From positions 62,001 through 126,000 of the forward strand of contig NW_025851322.1 in assembly GCF_002878395.1 (NCBI RefSeq): a stretch of 64,000 nucleotides of DNA. The letters are read 5' to 3'. Below the pieces are notes generated by a model, which made no database searches, was not told the DNA's origin, and worked only from the letters and a program-made list of their open reading frames with translations. Origin of the DNA: Capsicum annuum. Its lineage: Eukaryota; Streptophyta; Magnoliopsida; Solanales; Solanaceae. This document shows positions 44,746-57,327 of the stretch, piece by piece. The first letter of the stretch is position 1, and each line of letters opens with the position of its first letter. Made by a program: the position numbers and the translations under genes.

Positions 44746-47700
44746 CATCTACCCCGCCAGTAGGTAAGTCAAACTATAGCCCATAAGGAACCTACTTCTA
44801 CCCACTAGTAGGTAAGCCAAACTATCACACGTAATGAAAGGTAATGGGCTAATTAATGGAAAGTAGGGTAAATATCTAAATTACACAAGTCATTAGATTA
44901 TAATTCGTAAAACATAAGGATGATAGCATAATTAGAGATAAATATAGAAGATATAGAAATATCCTATAACCTAATAATGTCAGTACAAGAACCTCTAGCA
45001 AAAGAATTATAGTACTATAAGAGTCTAATACAAAATATTTTTAAAATGAAAGACCATCCAAAAAAATAAAAAATGGGAAAGTCAGTGGTGAATATCACAC
45101 CACCCATAAGTATAATGTGGTCATTGTAAAATAAAGAACCCAAGAAAGATTGAAGTCTAACCCACATAGAATAAGCCGAATCTTTATCACGAACTGGCAA
45201 AAGTAGTCAGAAAGTGCAAAAAGTAAGTGAAGGTAGGTTTTGAAAACAGTAGCAGTAGTAACAAATCTTGATCACTTTATGTTGAAATTTATATGTTAAG
45301 AATACTAAGACTATGTTCCCTCTGACTTCCTAACTTTGCTTTATCGTGCTGGTCAAACTATCTTGATTCCTTACTTGGAGAATATAACAAGTTATGCATC
45401 ACCAACCATCATTTAAACACCTTTGAAGAACTTCACTATCTCCTTTTGGGTCTTAGAGTGTTGCATTACTAACCCTTGTCCAAGATCCCAAATTAATATC
45501 TCCTTTTGGGTATTAAGTTAACTAGATAAAGGTTGATAACTTCAAATTCCTGTTTCTATCTTATTTTCCTAATCTCAACCTCTATTTCAAAGTAGGTATA
45601 AAATACAGGAAGGTTCTTCACTTTTGTAGTTGTTAAGAAAGCAATCAAATTGAAGAACATCACAGCACATGTAAGAACATTAATCAAGAATAAATTTGCA
45701 CTTCCTCTACTTTGTTATTCCATAAGGATCCCACAACCCTATATAAGAGGTTTAGCCACTCATGGTTGTAAGAACACCCACATAATTCATGAAAAAACGA
45801 CTATGAGTAACCTTACAATAAACTAGGAATAAACAAGAACCTCAAATTGATATCCAACTGTAAAAACAAAGAACAAGGATTCCAAGGTCAAAATTGTAAC
45901 TCTGAATCAATATATATGTTGTAAGTATAAAAAAGTGTTTTAACTAATAATAAAAAACCAATAGAGCATTTATAAGATAAAACAAAAACCTAAAAATTCT
46001 AATCAAAATGAAATAGGAAAAACTCAGTCGGCAACTTCCTACGGACCCATTTACAGGCTGCAGGTACTACCTATGGACCCTAGGTGGGTTTATAAGTTTT
46101 AGAGAAATCAATAAATTTTAGACCATCCACCTACAAAGGTACCTACGATGGTGGCAAGTGCCATCTATTGCTCGTAGGTAGACTTCACAACTTTTAGACA
46201 AAAACTTCAGACTTTTAGAACTTGGCTTTGGAACCTATGATGGAACTTAAGATGGGTATAAGATCCACTTATGGCCCATAAATTGGTCCATTAATAGGTG
46301 TCTCTACAACACTTTGACTCTTTTTCTCCTCTTTTGCATCTAACCCTATTTTCTTGTAAATCAAAAACAAAAACACATTATATCTAAGAAAAATGACCTA
46401 AGTACATGCATAATTTCCTATTTTAAGCATTGAAAGTGGAATTAAACCATGGCACATCAATGCCATCAACATAGAATCTTTGTATATCCCCGAGAAACAA
46501 ACACAGAAAAAACATAACGTGATGTTTAACTAAAAGACACCTAACGCATCTATGGCAGTAGACTCAACTTTTAGCTCAAACTTCTTGCCCACTCATATTT
46601 CCAGCTTTTCAAAAGCACTGTATGGATCTATGTATCACATTAGTATGACACAAAATAATAAAGTTATGGAATTATATGAGCAATAATAAATCAATGAAAT
46701 ATTCAAGCTACACTACCCATAAAAATAAGCAGTTAAAACACAACCCATGTACCCTCGTAGAAAGAATTCCTAACTCTCAAAGTATCATATCAATGCAAGG
46801 GACTATGTCATGGAATTCCCTCCAAAAGAATTTACAATCAATGTGCATAGAATACCATAGGCTTACCTTTATTTTCTATACATTTGATTTTTCCAATAAT
46901 TAGACTAGGATTACTATAGGACTTTACTCAGCATGTAATGTAGGCTTGGGGGTTAGTATGGTAACTTTGAGATCTAGTGACTCACCTTCCTTGGCACTAC
47001 AATTACACTTTGGCTCCACTTCTCAACTTTTCCTTTATTATTCAACTTCTTTCTCCTTTATTGAATTTTTTTGATTCCTTATCGTTTTGTTTTTACTTTT
47101 ATTCATTTTTTTCTTTTCTCCCTTCTTTTTCTACCACAGTCAAACATAATTTCTTTTTCTTTTACATTACACCATTTTGTATACCAAACTTTAACTACAC
47201 ACCCCTATGATAGCCACCCTCAACATAGGCGATTTGCTTGAGTTGAGATGTATAATATCAAAGGAGGGACCAAGGCTAAAATAGGTTCATTATAATCTTC
47301 TTGAGAAAGTAAAAGGTGAAACCAAGAAAATATGTCAGTATAGGATCAAATCAGGGATCATGAGATACTTATTCATTTTAGATAGTTATTTAGGCCAAGA
47401 GTGGGCTAAGTCAAAAAAAGCCTATAATCATGTCTTAAATAACCATCCTTCAACCAAGGCATAATTAATCAGGCAAGTTCTAGATTAAATGAACAAAGGG
47501 AACTAGGTAAGTATCTCATACACATGTGGTACAGGGTTATATTATAAACTACAAACTATCTAGTTCATGCAAATGGTAAGGTATGATTATTTTATCCCTA
47601 ATCCTAATACCTTAGAAAGATTCACAATAGTCATACACATATTTAAATCACACATTTCATAAAATTCTGTAGGGGTATTATTTTATCATAATACTTAATA

Positions 47701-47950
47701 ACAAACAAAAAAAAAACATGTCATCTACCCTTAGGTTCCTTATTTTTCTACTAATTGAACATGAACAACACAAAAAAGAAAATAAAACACAATACAACCT
47801 AAGCACATCTGTTCTACTATGATAATAAAGCTAATGATAAAAGAAACATGGCAAGAAAAATCCTCTACTGTGGTATACTCCTACCCCCAACTAAATTCTA
47901 AGCATTATCCCTAGTGCATAACTAGAAATTAAAAACAAGTGTTGAAGACA
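44746..47950 (-). other. E 3' LTR and 3' untranslated region (non-coding)
   Basis: This is AT-rich sequence without coding signal. About 45690-45800 (acaaccctatataagaggtt, then tagccactcatgg) resembles D's LTR at about 22955-22990, so an Athila-like LTR probably lies within about 44750-46600. About 47196-47305 matches D's 3' untranslated region at 24165-24285. tatctccttttgggt is repeated at 45436 and 45501. A two-copy, ~47-bp repeat (ggaacctac...agtaggtaag) lies at about 44739-44830. Exact LTR edges were not found. Confidence 0.5.
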
Positions 47951-47959
47951 TACCTGTGA

Positions 47960-49661
47960 TGCTCTATGTGTCCAAATCTAAATCATCCTCATCCGGGGCA
48001 TCCTGTGGATCAACTGGATAAGGTGGTGGTGATGTACGACTATAGAAGATTCCATCTACTGTCTCAGTGTGCCTCCTCTTATCAATAAAAGTCAACATAA
48101 CTGAATCATAAGATGCCCCTTTCATGTCCTACAAAAAGTCGATAGTTGGGTCTTGTAGCTCTATCTCACAATATCTCTTGGCCGCAAAAATTGAGGCCAT
48201 ATCATCATCTATAATAAGGTTAAACACCATAGTAGGATCTTAAGGTACAGATTGCATAAATGCTTGAATGACTGGCAGGACAATCAGAATGGCTCTTTGA
48301 TAATGATAAATTCTCTAAACATAGAGTATCCATCTCCTCACGTAGACCTAAAAAGTTAGGTATTTGAACCTCACACGGTCATGTGCTCATCTGATTCATT
48401 AATCTATCAATCTATGCATGTAAATTAATACTATACTCCTCTATAGATATTATCATCCTCCTCTCAAATTTGGCCTTATAAGCTTCTAAATTAGTCTAAA
48501 CCTATGGATACATCTGCCTAAATAGTGTGGTTAACTGGGTATCTATCTGTGTGAGGCAATTTATCACGCCATGGTTGCTCAAAACCATCTATTATAGGAG
48601 TTTATGTGGCACACCAACAATCCCAGTAGTTGTTGAGTGATAGGGAAAAGTGGATACCCAGGCTGGCTCTAAAGTAAAAGCTGAGGTGGGTGGAGATGTA
48701 CTTATAACCTCCTCCCTTCCTATAATGGTCACAAGCTCAGCTTTGTACTCGCCCATCTTAGTATCAATAGTCACATTTGGTATCTCAATAGAAGATATCA
48801 GAGTAGAAGGTCCCTCAATATAGGCAAAACTAGAATTAGAAGGTGGTTGCACACTATGTATAAGGATTGGGTTCGCAGCATATTTGATCAAAATCATGTC
48901 TTCTATGTGAGTCACCTCAGTCTTCAAATATACCTTAGGGTAGGAAACACTCTTACTGCATCATAACTTTGTTGGATTAGACATGAAAAGGAGAAAATAA
49001 TAGTTATATTAAATGATCTTTTATAGATCTTTGTCTGGATTTATCTAGCAAAGTCTATATCAGATCCGATAATCAATATGACAATCAAAGTAGCTCTGTC
49101 CCACATAAGTATATTTTTTGTAGAAATCAAACTCAATTATGATATACCACAAACCACCAAAACTTTGTTGCAATGTATAGTGACACCTTCTTTATCTCTC
49201 TCTTGCCCTCAACCCATGAGGCATCAATGCCCACCTCGATTATCTATGTGGCTATCCATCAAGCCAAATCAAGTCTCAACACTTTGTTCTTTGCATCCGT
49301 CATAGCGTTCCTACTCCATACAATTCTTATAAAATAGTCCAACTTAGCTGTCATGGCCAGCCTCATATAATCCATCCCAAATAACACTCGGTGGATAGCT
49401 TCCTTAGAAATATCAAATCCCACCCCCTAACTAATATGTGGGTAAGCTAGTACTGCTCAATTTATCTACCCTCATATAGGGTAACCCTATATATAGTGGA
49501 TGCATAAGATGCATAGAACTCCTTAACTAGAGCAAGGCTATATGAACTTAAAAGCTGGGTCAACCACCCCAGTTGATATCTCTCAAAAAAGGCTTGTTGG
49601 TCTGGATCTCCTGCTAACCACATTAACTAAATCCTAACCTCACCTACTATACTATGACTCA
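47960..49661 (-). pseudogene. E 3' ORF (main part), putative plant transposon protein domain
   Basis: On the minus strand, reading away from C: YQLGWLTQLLSSYSLALVKE and FYASYAS (about 49580-49520), then SRNAMTDAKNKVLRLDLA (about 49315-49265), then ATKFWWFVVYH, then SDIDFAR and IYKRSFNITIIFSFSCLIQQ (about 49060-48970). A clean frame follows from 48927 to 48592 (111 codons). The end near 47975 is acidic (DEDDLDL-like). The FYASYAS / KxWW / DIDFAR / SFSCLIQ order is that of the plant transposon-protein domain also inferred in D. Stops are numerous. Confidence 0.6.
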
Positions 49662-49666
49662 GGTAA
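49662..49666. repeat. TSD of C, left copy (ggtaa)
   Basis: Identical to 54083-54087. Confidence 0.88.
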
Positions 49667-50339
49667 TGATACAAGGACAAGGAGCATCAAAATCACAAAG
49701 TATGGTCTAAGGGTTGAGGCTTCAGAATTGGTAATCAATTGAAGACTTTTTGGAGTATTTTCAAGCCTTGATCAAGAGAAGGATGGAGCGGAACTTCTGC
49801 ATTCCATATGCACCTCAAGTGAAGGGAAAGGAAGACACTTGACACTTCAAATTAACACTCCATAGGTGCCTCTATCTAAGCCCTCATTAAGGGTAGTTTT
49901 GTCATTTGGCATGTAATAGTATAAATAGACCATTTCTTAACTTTTCTCATTAGATTTGAATGACATTGAAACTTAATCATATTTTGTAGCTTTAGTCTTG
50001 TAGTTGATAGTGCCGAATCCAAAAATTGGATCTTTGACATTTGAAGTTAGGGTTTCACTTGTCTTAGATAATTTGGCAAGAAAGGTGTGCTTGAGGAAGA
50101 GATTCCTTTGGGCCACCTAAGAGGAAGGTTTGGACTCTTTTTTGTGAAATTTGTTTGAAGATTTTAAACATCTTCTAGTGCTAATCACTTAATAAGAGTA
50201 AGGGTCTTTCTATCTATCTTTCAATTTCAAGTAATCTTCTTCTTAATCTCCATTCTATGTGTTGTTTTCTCTTTGTTTAGTTGCTGGAATTTGCATCTTG
50301 TAAGTCCATTTTCGTGTGTTCACAGTAATTTGGCTATCA
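49667..50339 (+). repeat. C 5' LTR
   Basis: 673 bp, ends ttggctatca. TATAAATA at 49920-49927 is the likely promoter element and is conserved in the 3' LTR and in both B LTRs. Confidence 0.9.
49920..49927 (+). promoter_or_regulatory. TATA box of C 5' LTR
   Basis: TATAAATA follows ggcatgtaatag. The same context occurs at 53661-53668 and, reversed, at 36536-36543 and 40207-40214. Confidence 0.65.
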
Positions 50340-50341
50340 TT

Positions 50342-50353
50342 TGGTATCAAATC
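50342..50353 (+). promoter_or_regulatory. C primer-binding site (initiator Met tRNA type)
   Basis: tggtatcaaatc lies two bases after the LTR end. It agrees with the plant initiator-Met primer site tggtatcagagc at ten of twelve positions. Confidence 0.8.
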
Positions 50354-51602
50354 ATTGGTTAGGGTTGTTCTAACATCCCTAAATCATGGTTTTAGTGTTC
50401 TTATTTAGAAAATCTCAATAAAAAAGAGTTAAAAAATCAAAAAATACAAAAAGAAAAAAAAGTGTGTCTTATGTGTTGTTGTACATCCAAATTTTCCAAG
50501 TTAGATCTACAAGTTTTTTATGGTTTTTTGAAGGTTTCTAGTGCTATATCCTTTCTTTCTAGCACATAGGGAGTCTATATCTACTTTTAGATTGAAGTTT
50601 GGTTGAGGTTGAGCTAAGAACCTCCATGAATATGGTGTTTTTGAAGCTTTTTAGCTAAAATCCGAAATTGAACTTTCTATTTACATGAGTTTTATGGATG
50701 ATTTTTAGTGGGTTGGGTTTTTTTTTGTCCTTAGTAACCTAGATCTTAAAAAATATTCAGATTTGGAGTTCATTTGCTAGGTGGTGAAACTTGGTCAACA
50801 CTTGAATATTTATATTGTTCATCCATGATCTTCATATCTTAGTGAAGAAGAATATTCAAAGGTGTAGTTTGATCCTAAAGAGGGAAAACAGATAGTGAAA
50901 AAGTTGTTTGTCTAAAAGCATATTCAAATAATATTCCATTCTTCTAAGATGAGAAGGGGACAAGGGGACAAACAAAGTACAAGTGCAATTACTAGGGGGG
51001 ACCATTTCATTCCATTTTCATTTGAGACTTGAAAGAACCCTAAATTGCATTCTTTCACCCCCCCAAAGATGAAACTCTCACTTCCAAGGGATAGTGTTCG
51101 GGCTTAAACTAGGTTTTGGAAAGTTGAAAATCCTAAAAGTGACAACCAACCACATAGTGCCACATCATCCCTTATGCTCAACCAAAATTCGACTCTAAAA
51201 TTAGTTTTCCTAGTTTCTAATATTTGATTCTAATTTCTTTTAAGATAATTCTATCACTAATTAGCAAACTAGTAAGTACTTACTAGGTTAGTAATTAGTC
51301 TAGAGTTCGTTTATTTCGTGTGTTCGGCTTTTTGTGTGCTTTTCTCGTTTTTAAGTCATAGAATTTTGTTGGTTCAAGTTCGTGCATCACTTTATTTGAG
51401 TCGTTTCAACCTAAGATCAATTCCAATCTAAAGCTTCTCACCTCTCAAGTAACTTGCCAAGTATTGCCGATTCTCCAACACTTGTGAAGCCAAGTGTGAG
51501 GTGAGGTTGAGTGTGAGTGAAGTGAGGCTTTTGAACTAACGTGTTTGCTCGTTTTGTAGATTGTGTTGCTTGCTGCTGTTTTGCTCTTTTTAGGTATAAT
51601 TG
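50354..51602 (+). other. C leader region
   Basis: About 1.25 kb without coding signal, matching B's leader in reverse orientation (for example the cttgccaagtattg stretch near 51450 versus 38690). It is long for a non-autonomous element and may hold the packaging signal. Confidence 0.6.
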
Positions 51603-53406
51603 ACCACGGAAGCCAATGAATCTTCATCTCAATCCTTGGGAAAGGATAGAATATGAGCCTTGAAGACTCACTTTGAGGCCTTTGCCCGAAAAATGGAGGA
51701 TAGTAATGATACTTTGAGGAGAGAATTGAAGAGTGATATTGATGCCTTGAGGCGTAAAGTGGATGCTATGAGGGGTAAAATTTCCACTTTTAGTGGAAGA
51801 CTTGATTATGTTGAAAGTAGGAGGAACTCATGACCTCCTACTCCAAATCCCTACCATGCATCCTCTAGTGTCAAAGTCAATAACTCTTCCATGACTATAA
51901 CCCCCGAAACTATTCACCAAATGCTTAACACTCCACGAGTTACACAAAACCAGCCACTAAATCAACCCCAAACATCTCCTAACCAGACCCTATAAAGACC
52001 ATTACACTACCAAATGAACCAAGTCCAAAAAGAGGGACTTGGAAGTCAAACTCCACCACCGAATCCAAAGCTACTACCCCCACAACATACCACTTACCAA
52101 ATGCCAAATCTCATGGACCAAAGACCTTACCCTCCACTTTCCCCAATACCACAAGTTCAAGTCTCAAATAATCAAAGACCAAACCCACTTCCCCAAAAGC
52201 CTCAAATCCGAAACCCACCCATCCAAATAGATGATTATGGTAGAGGTGAGTACGAAGGCTATGAAGTTCCTCATGGTGATCCTTGGTTTAATGAAGAAGA
52301 TAAAGGAAGATATGAGCAAAGGGGACCTTATGGTGGTAGATTCCGAGGGCTTGAGGTAAGACAAGGCCATGTTGATGATCAAAGAATCCAAGACATTGGC
52401 ATCAACTCTATAAAGGTTGGTATTCCGGTCTTCACGAGAAAAAGTGACCTCGAGGTGTACTTAGCTTGGGAATCATCTTGTGAAAAGTTGTTTCAAGTGA
52501 ATAACTTAACGGAGGAGAAGAAAAGTTGCTATGCCATTGCACACTTTGAAGGCTATGCAAATACATGGTGGGGTTATACTAAGAGATTTGGGAATGTCTT
52601 GATTGGTGGCCAACCACCCCCTTGGGAAGACTTGAAAAGAGTTATGAGAGAGAGATATGTGCTGGAACACTATAGGCATGAACTTCTTGCAAAACTTTAT
52701 AACTTGAGGCAAGGAAACAAGAGTTTCATGGCCTATTATGACGAATTTCAGCAACTCATTTTGAAGCTTGATCATAGAGGTGAACAAGTGCAACATGATG
52801 TTATTCACTTCAAGGTTGGATTGAACAAGGACATATTCTCCCTTTTGACTCTTCACAAGTTTGAAACCGTGGTTGATGTCTTCCAATCGGCCATGTTGAT
52901 TGAAAAGGAGAACAAAGAGAGGTCAGCTTACAAGCTCAAAATGCAACAAGGTTTGGGTTTGACAAGAAATAAAGAGGTAAGTTCTTTGACTTCAGATTTG
53001 CATAAAGACAAATATTTTTCATCTTCTCCTTCTTCTTAAATCTCAACTAAGCAAGTATCATTCCAACCTCCAAATTTGGAGGTGAAGCCAAATGCCCTTC
53101 CTACTTCATCTAAGGGCTTGTAATGTTTCAAAAGTCAAGGTTGGGGTCATCGGGAAAGTCAGTGTGCTACTCGAAGAAATGTGATCCTAAGGGAAGGTAG
53201 GTTGTACTACCTTAGTGAAGAAGTCAAATTAGAAACCGAGGGAAATGATGACAACTCTCAAGATAGAAAGTGCATAGAACCTGAAACTCAAGAGGGAAGT
53301 GAGAAAGAGGTATTGCCTTGTGAAGGGGATTTTGTTTTTGTTTTTGCCCTCTCTTTGTTTTTTATAGATCTGAATTTGAGGAAAAATTCCTTCAAGATAA
53401 AGAGGA
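51603..53406 (+). pseudogene. C gag polyprotein with zinc knuckle and acidic tail
   Basis: One frame runs from 51603 to the LTR with only a few stops (51654, 51831, 51993, 53040 and 53121). The clean part, 52014-53039, encodes 341 residues: a Pro/Gln-rich N-terminus (PNPKLLPPQHTTYQMPN), then a capsid core GIPVFTRKSDLEVYLAWESS, EGYANTWWGYTKRFGNV, PPPWEDLKRVMRERYVLEHY, LYNLRQGNKSFMAYYDEFQQ. The upstream start codon is ACG (51606) where B has ATG. An N-terminal coiled-coil-like stretch (MEDSNDTLRRELKSDIDALR) precedes it. The knuckle CFKSQGWGHRESQC (53124-53165) has Ser for the second Cys. An acidic tail follows (53181 on). No protease is present. Confidence 0.85.
53393..53406 (+). promoter_or_regulatory. 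C polypurine tract
   Basis: caagataaagagga directly precedes the 3' LTR (TGATACAAG). B has caagatggagagga in the same place. Confidence 0.6.
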
Positions 53407-54082
53407 TGATACAAGCACAAGGAGCATCAAAAAGCACAAAGTATGGTTTAGGGGTTGAGGCTTCAGAATTGGAAATCAATTGAAGACTTTTTGGAGTATT
53501 TTCAATCCTTGATCAAGTGAAGGAAAGTGGGGAAATTGTGCAGTCCATAGGCACCTCAAGTGTAGGTCTAGGAAGACATTTGACACTTTAAATTAATACT
53601 CCATAGGCGTCTCTATCTAAGCCCTCATTAAGGGTAGTTTTGTCATTTGGCATGTAATAGTATAAATAGACTATTTCTTTACTTTTCTCATTAGATTTGA
53701 ATGACATTTAAACTTACTCATATTTGGTAGATTTAGTCTTGTAGTTTCTAGTGTAGAATCCAAAAATTAGGTCTTTGACATTTGAAGTTAGGGTTTCACT
53801 TATCTTGGATAAGTTGGCAAGAAAGGTGTGGTTGAGGAAGAATGATTCCTTTGGGCCACCTAAGAGGAAAGTTTGAACTCTTGTTTTTGAAGTGTGTTTG
53901 AAGATTTTAAATATCTTCTAGTGCTAATTACTTAATAAGAGTAAGGGTTCTTTTATCTATCTTTCAATTTCAAGTAATCTTCTGCTTTATCTCCATTCTA
54001 TGTGTTGTTTTCTCTTTGTTTAGTTGTTGGAGTTTTCATCTCGTAACTCCATTTTTGTGAGTTCATAGTCATTTGGTTATCA
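53407..54082 (+). repeat. C 3' LTR
   Basis: 676 bp, highly similar to the 5' LTR but not identical, with substitutions roughly every 10-20 bases. It ends tggttatca at 54082, followed by the TSD. TATAAATA is at 53661-53668. Confidence 0.9.
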
Positions 54083-54087
54083 GGTAA

Positions 54088-54540
54088 CCCTTCTCGGTGA
54101 TAAATACTCACTCTCATAAAGTTGTTACATCCCCTCTATACACCATCTCAGTTACAGTGACGGCTGAGATATGTGATAGTCAGAATCCTATGTAATAGGT
54201 TCAAAAATAATAGATTGAGTGCCCTGAGCAGTGGCCTTGGTACCCTTGTCTGACGATAATGATATTTCCTATGGGACCTCAGTTATATCATCACCCTAGT
54301 CAGACTGGGTGCAACAAAGCTTTGATGTCAACTTACTCTTAGAAACGAATACAGCCTCATATCCCACATCAGACTGAGATCCAGTTTAATCCTCATTCTC
54401 TCCAAAACCATAACTAAAATCTAAAACTAACTGATTTGGAAGATTTTGGCTATGAATGTCGTAGTTTCTTCATTCGTAGCCCATTCTAAACGAAGGTCGT
54501 AGACATAAGTTGTAGCCATTCTTATGGTACCTATGGGTAC
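54088..54540 (-). pseudogene. E 3' ORF (start, split off by C)
   Basis: The minus strand has a methionine near 54518 followed by TTYVYDLRLEWATNEETTTF. After stops the reading becomes LRALNLLFLNLLHR, which meets the C insertion site at 54088 (TSD ggtaa) and resumes at 49661. It is cut by F at 54541. Confidence 0.45.
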
Positions 54541-57327
54541 TGTAATGACCCTCTAGGTCATTTTCTTAATTTGAATGCATTTTTTATGTTTTGAGCCTTC
54601 CCATACTAGCTATAGGTCATTTAGGACTTAATGGAATTGTCACTTTAGTTATTAGATAGTTTATTTAGATTTTTGGCTTATTTTCCTATTCATGATCTTT
54701 TGTTATGGTCTTGAAAAGAAAACTCCTATAAGATGACCTTGAATGAGAATTCTGACAACTCAAGAACATTGATTTTTGGCTTAGAGAGACCCTTGGTTTA
54801 GGTCCTGAGACTTCTAAACTCATTTTTGGCTAATGGCATATTATGCAAGAAATAAAACTATAGATATGGTCCCTACACTTAGTCAAAATAATCTCGGAAG
54901 AAGGTTTTAATGGTTCCACTAAGTCAGTAACATTGAATTTGGTATGGTAGCATATATTTTTTACGCGTATCGAGTTTTGAATTAATCCTAAACACCCAAT
55001 CAAAGACTTAGCAAATTTGGTGCATCATGTCACTAGTGTGACCTCTTAAGTAATATTGGGATTTCTTACACGGTCATCACATATGCAACTATATGTCGCT
55101 TAAGAAACACTGGCCTTCTGGTCCGTGATCGTATACGTGATACTTTTTCCACTTAAGTAGGCATCACATAAGATATATAGTGTTCACGTAAGACATAGCC
55201 TACCCCATTGGCAGATTGAATAAGCAAAAGTGTTGTCACTTAAGCGATACCTAGCTGCTTAAAATATCTTTTTCCCCAACCATTTCTCCACTATTTTTAC
55301 ACCAAACTGAGAGTTCAAAGAGAGGAACATATGGGGAACCATCAAAATAAGTTGAGCTAAGCTATCCTAACTCTTTCTTTGGACAATTCTCATTAATTTT
55401 CCTTCTATTTCCATCTTAATTCTTGATAAAATTATTAGAAATTTGGACTTTAATTCAAAATATTTGAGGGTTTATTTGATACCAAAATTAATCTTTATTT
55501 GTTCTTTTAGTTTTAGCACACATTTCTTAACAATTGAGGGATCTTTTGATGGGTTCAATTTTTTATTCCATTTGTAAGCTTCGTGGGCCCGTTGTTGACC
55601 AAATATTTAACCATACCTTTTGTGTAGCAATATGAGCCTTATTTTACTCTTAATGACATGTAAATTATGATTTTAACAGAGTAGCAGCATTTCAGTAACA
55701 TGGAGTAAAGACGAATGACTTATGGGTAGCTCAAGGATTTGCGATTTGGCATTGAGGTAAGCTTCTAACTCTCTTCTTCATGACATGGTGTACTTTAATA
55801 TTGCATGTTAAATAGGAATTTTAGGATTTGATTGTGGGTAGAATATTGTGGCATAGCCTAATTTATGAGTTAGGGATTAGATGGTTGATTTGACTCGTAA
55901 GGTAAAATACATATTTTTCTTCTAGGATCCTATTACCCTAGGTTGCTAGCACATTTGTTGTAGTGGATGCCAATGATCCTTTAGCATGATATTTACTATA
56001 TTAATTAATGGATTGTGATGTTTATCTATATTATGATATTTTGGTTATGTCAATATATAATTTATTGGCCCAAGGTCATGATTATGACATTGGTTGGATT
56101 TCGAGAAGTGGCTTGTCCTTTTAAAGGACGTTACCGCAATTTGTAAATGTTTGGATTCTTTTGATAACGTTTTTTGGATACTAGTGATGGCACGCATTGA
56201 TTTGGTGCAATCATGATCACTTAGGTGTAAATAGTATAATCACAACTAAAAGATGATTTTCTACTCATTTTCCTAAAAATGATTTATTCCAACTTTTCAA
56301 TTTTAAAATGAATTTCATCTTAATGGCTATCATACTATCTTAATGAATAACTTATAGGCCTTTCAACATAAAAATAATGTTTTAGAGATTTGACCTAGAT
56401 AGATTTTGGTCTATAATTTTTCTACTACTATTTACCTCGGTCAAAAGAGGTTTTGACCCTTTCTATACTTTTATGATGATTTAGTTCTGGAGTCTACCTT
56501 GGTTAATGGATTAACATACTTTAAATATTTTTGCTATTGTCTTAGTTGTGCACTTTATATGTAAATCATTTTATATATATATTTTATACTAGGCAAAGTA
56601 TATCAATTTATGATATTGATGATATGAGCACTGATTCATGTACAATAATTGGTTATTATAGTGTTGATGATATAAGCATTGGTTCAAAATCGATGATTGA
56701 TGATGATATTAGTGGTGTTAGGTTATACAATAGGGTTACATTTTTATTCTTGGATTGTTTATAGTTTTGTGAATTTTGTTTCCATTAATCCTTGCATGCA
56801 CATTTCTATCACCTGTATGTCTTATATCTAACAGCCTTAAGAAGGATTGCATAGGTATAGGTAAGAATGTTTTTTTTCTTAACATTTATTCAACCTTTTA
56901 AGCCTATGTCGGTGGTGGTTATGAAAGGCTCAGTTAGGTATTAGTTTTCAAACTAGGCGGCGAATCACAGTGTTGTTGTTATTATTATTATGGCTAGTTC
57001 ATGACTGATTGATTATTGATCTAGTATTGAGATTCTAGGTATGATACTGAGTCCCTTCTATTATTCTTATTTTACTATGGATTATTATTTTTTGTTTAGA
57101 CGTATGGATTAGAGATTATTATTATGCTCATACTAGTTCCTAATATGATTAGGAGGCCTTGAGATGCTAGTGTAACTAATTTAGGTTGTACCTTTGGGTT
57201 AGCCTTGTTTATGTACATACATTTATACATATAGTTATTGTTTACCATATATCCTCACCTTTCTTCATGTGTTTATGTTGTACGGTTCAAACTAAAATAT
57301 GGGTTTATTACCTTTTTCCTAAAAAGA

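Larger units (their letters stand above)
44746..49666 (-). mobile_element. Element E: 3' half of an Athila-like retrotransposon (segment 1)
   Basis: Minus-strand order: 3' ORF (beginning beyond C, at about 54530), then untranslated sequence shared with D, then an LTR-like region. Gag and pol are absent from the window because F is inserted at 54541; they may lie beyond F. C splits the ORF between 49666 and 54088. Confidence 0.6.
49667..54082 (+). mobile_element. Element C: gag-only LTR retrotransposon (TR-GAG type)
   Basis: LTRs 49667-50339 and 53407-54082 (673 and 676 bp) both begin TGATACAAG and end TATCA. The perfect TSD ggtaa is at 49662-49666 and 54083-54087. A primer-binding site, leader, gag frame with zinc knuckle and an acidic tail are present. 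Protease, RT, RNase H and integrase are not. C is probably the most recent and best-preserved insertion in the window, and depended on enzymes from other elements. Confidence 0.92.

Noticed and set aside
52506..52886. 126-codon minus-strand frame
   Set aside because: It is a shadow of the well-supported C gag.
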